33,834 nucleotides of DNA from assembly GCF_009911695.1 (NCBI RefSeq), contig NZ_QWKK01000018.1:1-33834 (forward strand), written 5' to 3'. This DNA comes from Enterorhabdus sp. P55 (GTDB lineage: Bacteria; Actinomycetota; Coriobacteriia; Coriobacteriales; Eggerthellaceae). The position numbers and the translations under genes are program-made. Position 1 is the first letter of the stretch. Each line of letters starts with the position of its first letter. The notes under the pieces were generated by a model. It was given only the letters and a program-made list of their open reading frames with translations. It was not told the origin of the DNA and ran no database searches. Positions 33,501-33,834 of this stretch are shown piece after piece.

Positions 33501-33834
33501 ATGCCCGCGAACGTGATAGCCATCGTAGGCGGGGGAGCCGCCGGGCTGGCCGCCGCCATCGCCGCGGCCGAGGCGTGCGCCCGCGCGGGGCGTCCCGCGC
33601 GCGTGGCGGTGTACGAGGCCGACGAGCGCGTAGGCCGCTCCATCCTGGCCACGGGGAACGGCCGCTGCAACTTCTCCAACGCGCATCCCGATCCGGCGCT
33701 CTACCACAACGCCGCGCACGTGGCCGCCGCGCTGGCGGCCTTTGAGGAGCGCGCCTGCTCGGAGCGGGCGGCGGATGGCGCCTGCAACGGCGGGGCGCTC
33801 GGGGCCGCGTCGTGCGCGGCGGGGGCCGCCGGCG
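33501..33834 (+). CDS. BaiN/HI0933-like FAD-dependent oxidoreductase, 5' part
   Basis: The first 111 codons of a flavoprotein cut by the window edge. The N-terminal dinucleotide-binding loop is IVGGGAAGLAAAIAAAE, followed by VYEADERVGRSILATGNGRC and NFSNAHPD. The TGNGRCNFSN block is the hallmark of the HI0933/YhiN/BaiN family (full length about 400 residues). From residue about 88 on, the sequence turns into a Cys/Ala/Gly-rich stretch (RACSERAADGACNGGALG) that is not usual at this position, so an insertion is likely. ATG at 33501 follows AAAAGGAG. The reaction cannot be assigned; a bile-acid or other reductase role in a gut anaerobe is possible but unproven. Confidence 0.85.
   Translation, partial: MPANVIAIVGGGAAGLAAAIAAAEACARAGRPARVAVYEADERVGRSILATGNGRCNFSNAHPDPALYHNAAHVAAALAAFEERACSERAADGACNGGALGAASCAAGAAG

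Overview
The window is high-GC actinobacterial DNA. Gene content and order (yebC, ruvC, ruvA, ruvB, then queA/queH/tgt, then a fused secDF), the molybdenum genes, EFR1-type ferredoxin, AGCS symporters and many extended -10 promoters (TGC-TAnnnT) suggest a gut-type member of Coriobacteriia, probably Eggerthellaceae. The assignment is inferred from gene content only. No rRNA, tRNA, CRISPR array, phage or insertion sequence was seen.

Layout. 0.1-1.1 kb: a minus-strand gene with a DUF559/Vsr-like nuclease fold. 1.7-2.5 kb: a secreted NlpC/P60 peptidase. 3.0-9.9 kb: a molybdenum block with modD, modA (own promoter and a putative operator), an internal terminator, modB (with an unusual extra extracytoplasmic domain), modC, moaA and moaC. 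A tiny hydrophobic ORF with a convergent antisense transcription unit sits between moaA and moaC. 10-12.4 kb: pyruvate kinase and yebC. 12.6-16.1 kb: a flavodoxin/ferredoxin protein, then ruvC-ruvA-ruvB behind a promoter that carries a LexA/DinR-type SOS box, then a DUF6483-like gene. 16.5 kb: a cold-shock protein with a long leader. 16.8-21.1 kb: queuosine genes (queA and queH on minus; a HAD hydrolase and tgt on plus). 21.5-24.5 kb: secDF and a DUF1292 protein. 24.8-29.2 kb, minus strand: a PNPOx-like protein and a riboflavin ECF transporter (ribU, fused ecfA1A2, ecfT) under an FMN riboswitch with an attenuator. 29.3-32.4 kb: two tandem sodium:alanine/glycine symporter paralogues, the second with a long structured leader. 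33.2-33.8 kb: a second tiny-ORF/antisense locus and the start of a BaiN/HI0933-type flavoprotein.

Three things stand out. First, the loci at 9.06-9.33 kb and 33.19-33.49 kb share one architecture: an extended -10 promoter, a Shine-Dalgarno sequence locked in a hairpin, a 30-45 codon hydrophobic ORF, a terminator hairpin that works on the minus strand, a convergent minus-strand promoter, and complementarity between the two ends of the sense transcript. This is the design of type I toxin-antitoxin systems. Second, four intergenic palindromic elements of about 170 bp (two sequence subtypes) share the arm core TGACGAC-YTKR-CGAC. Third, a roughly 100-nt, three-way-junction-like leader precedes the second symporter and matches no riboswitch I recognise.
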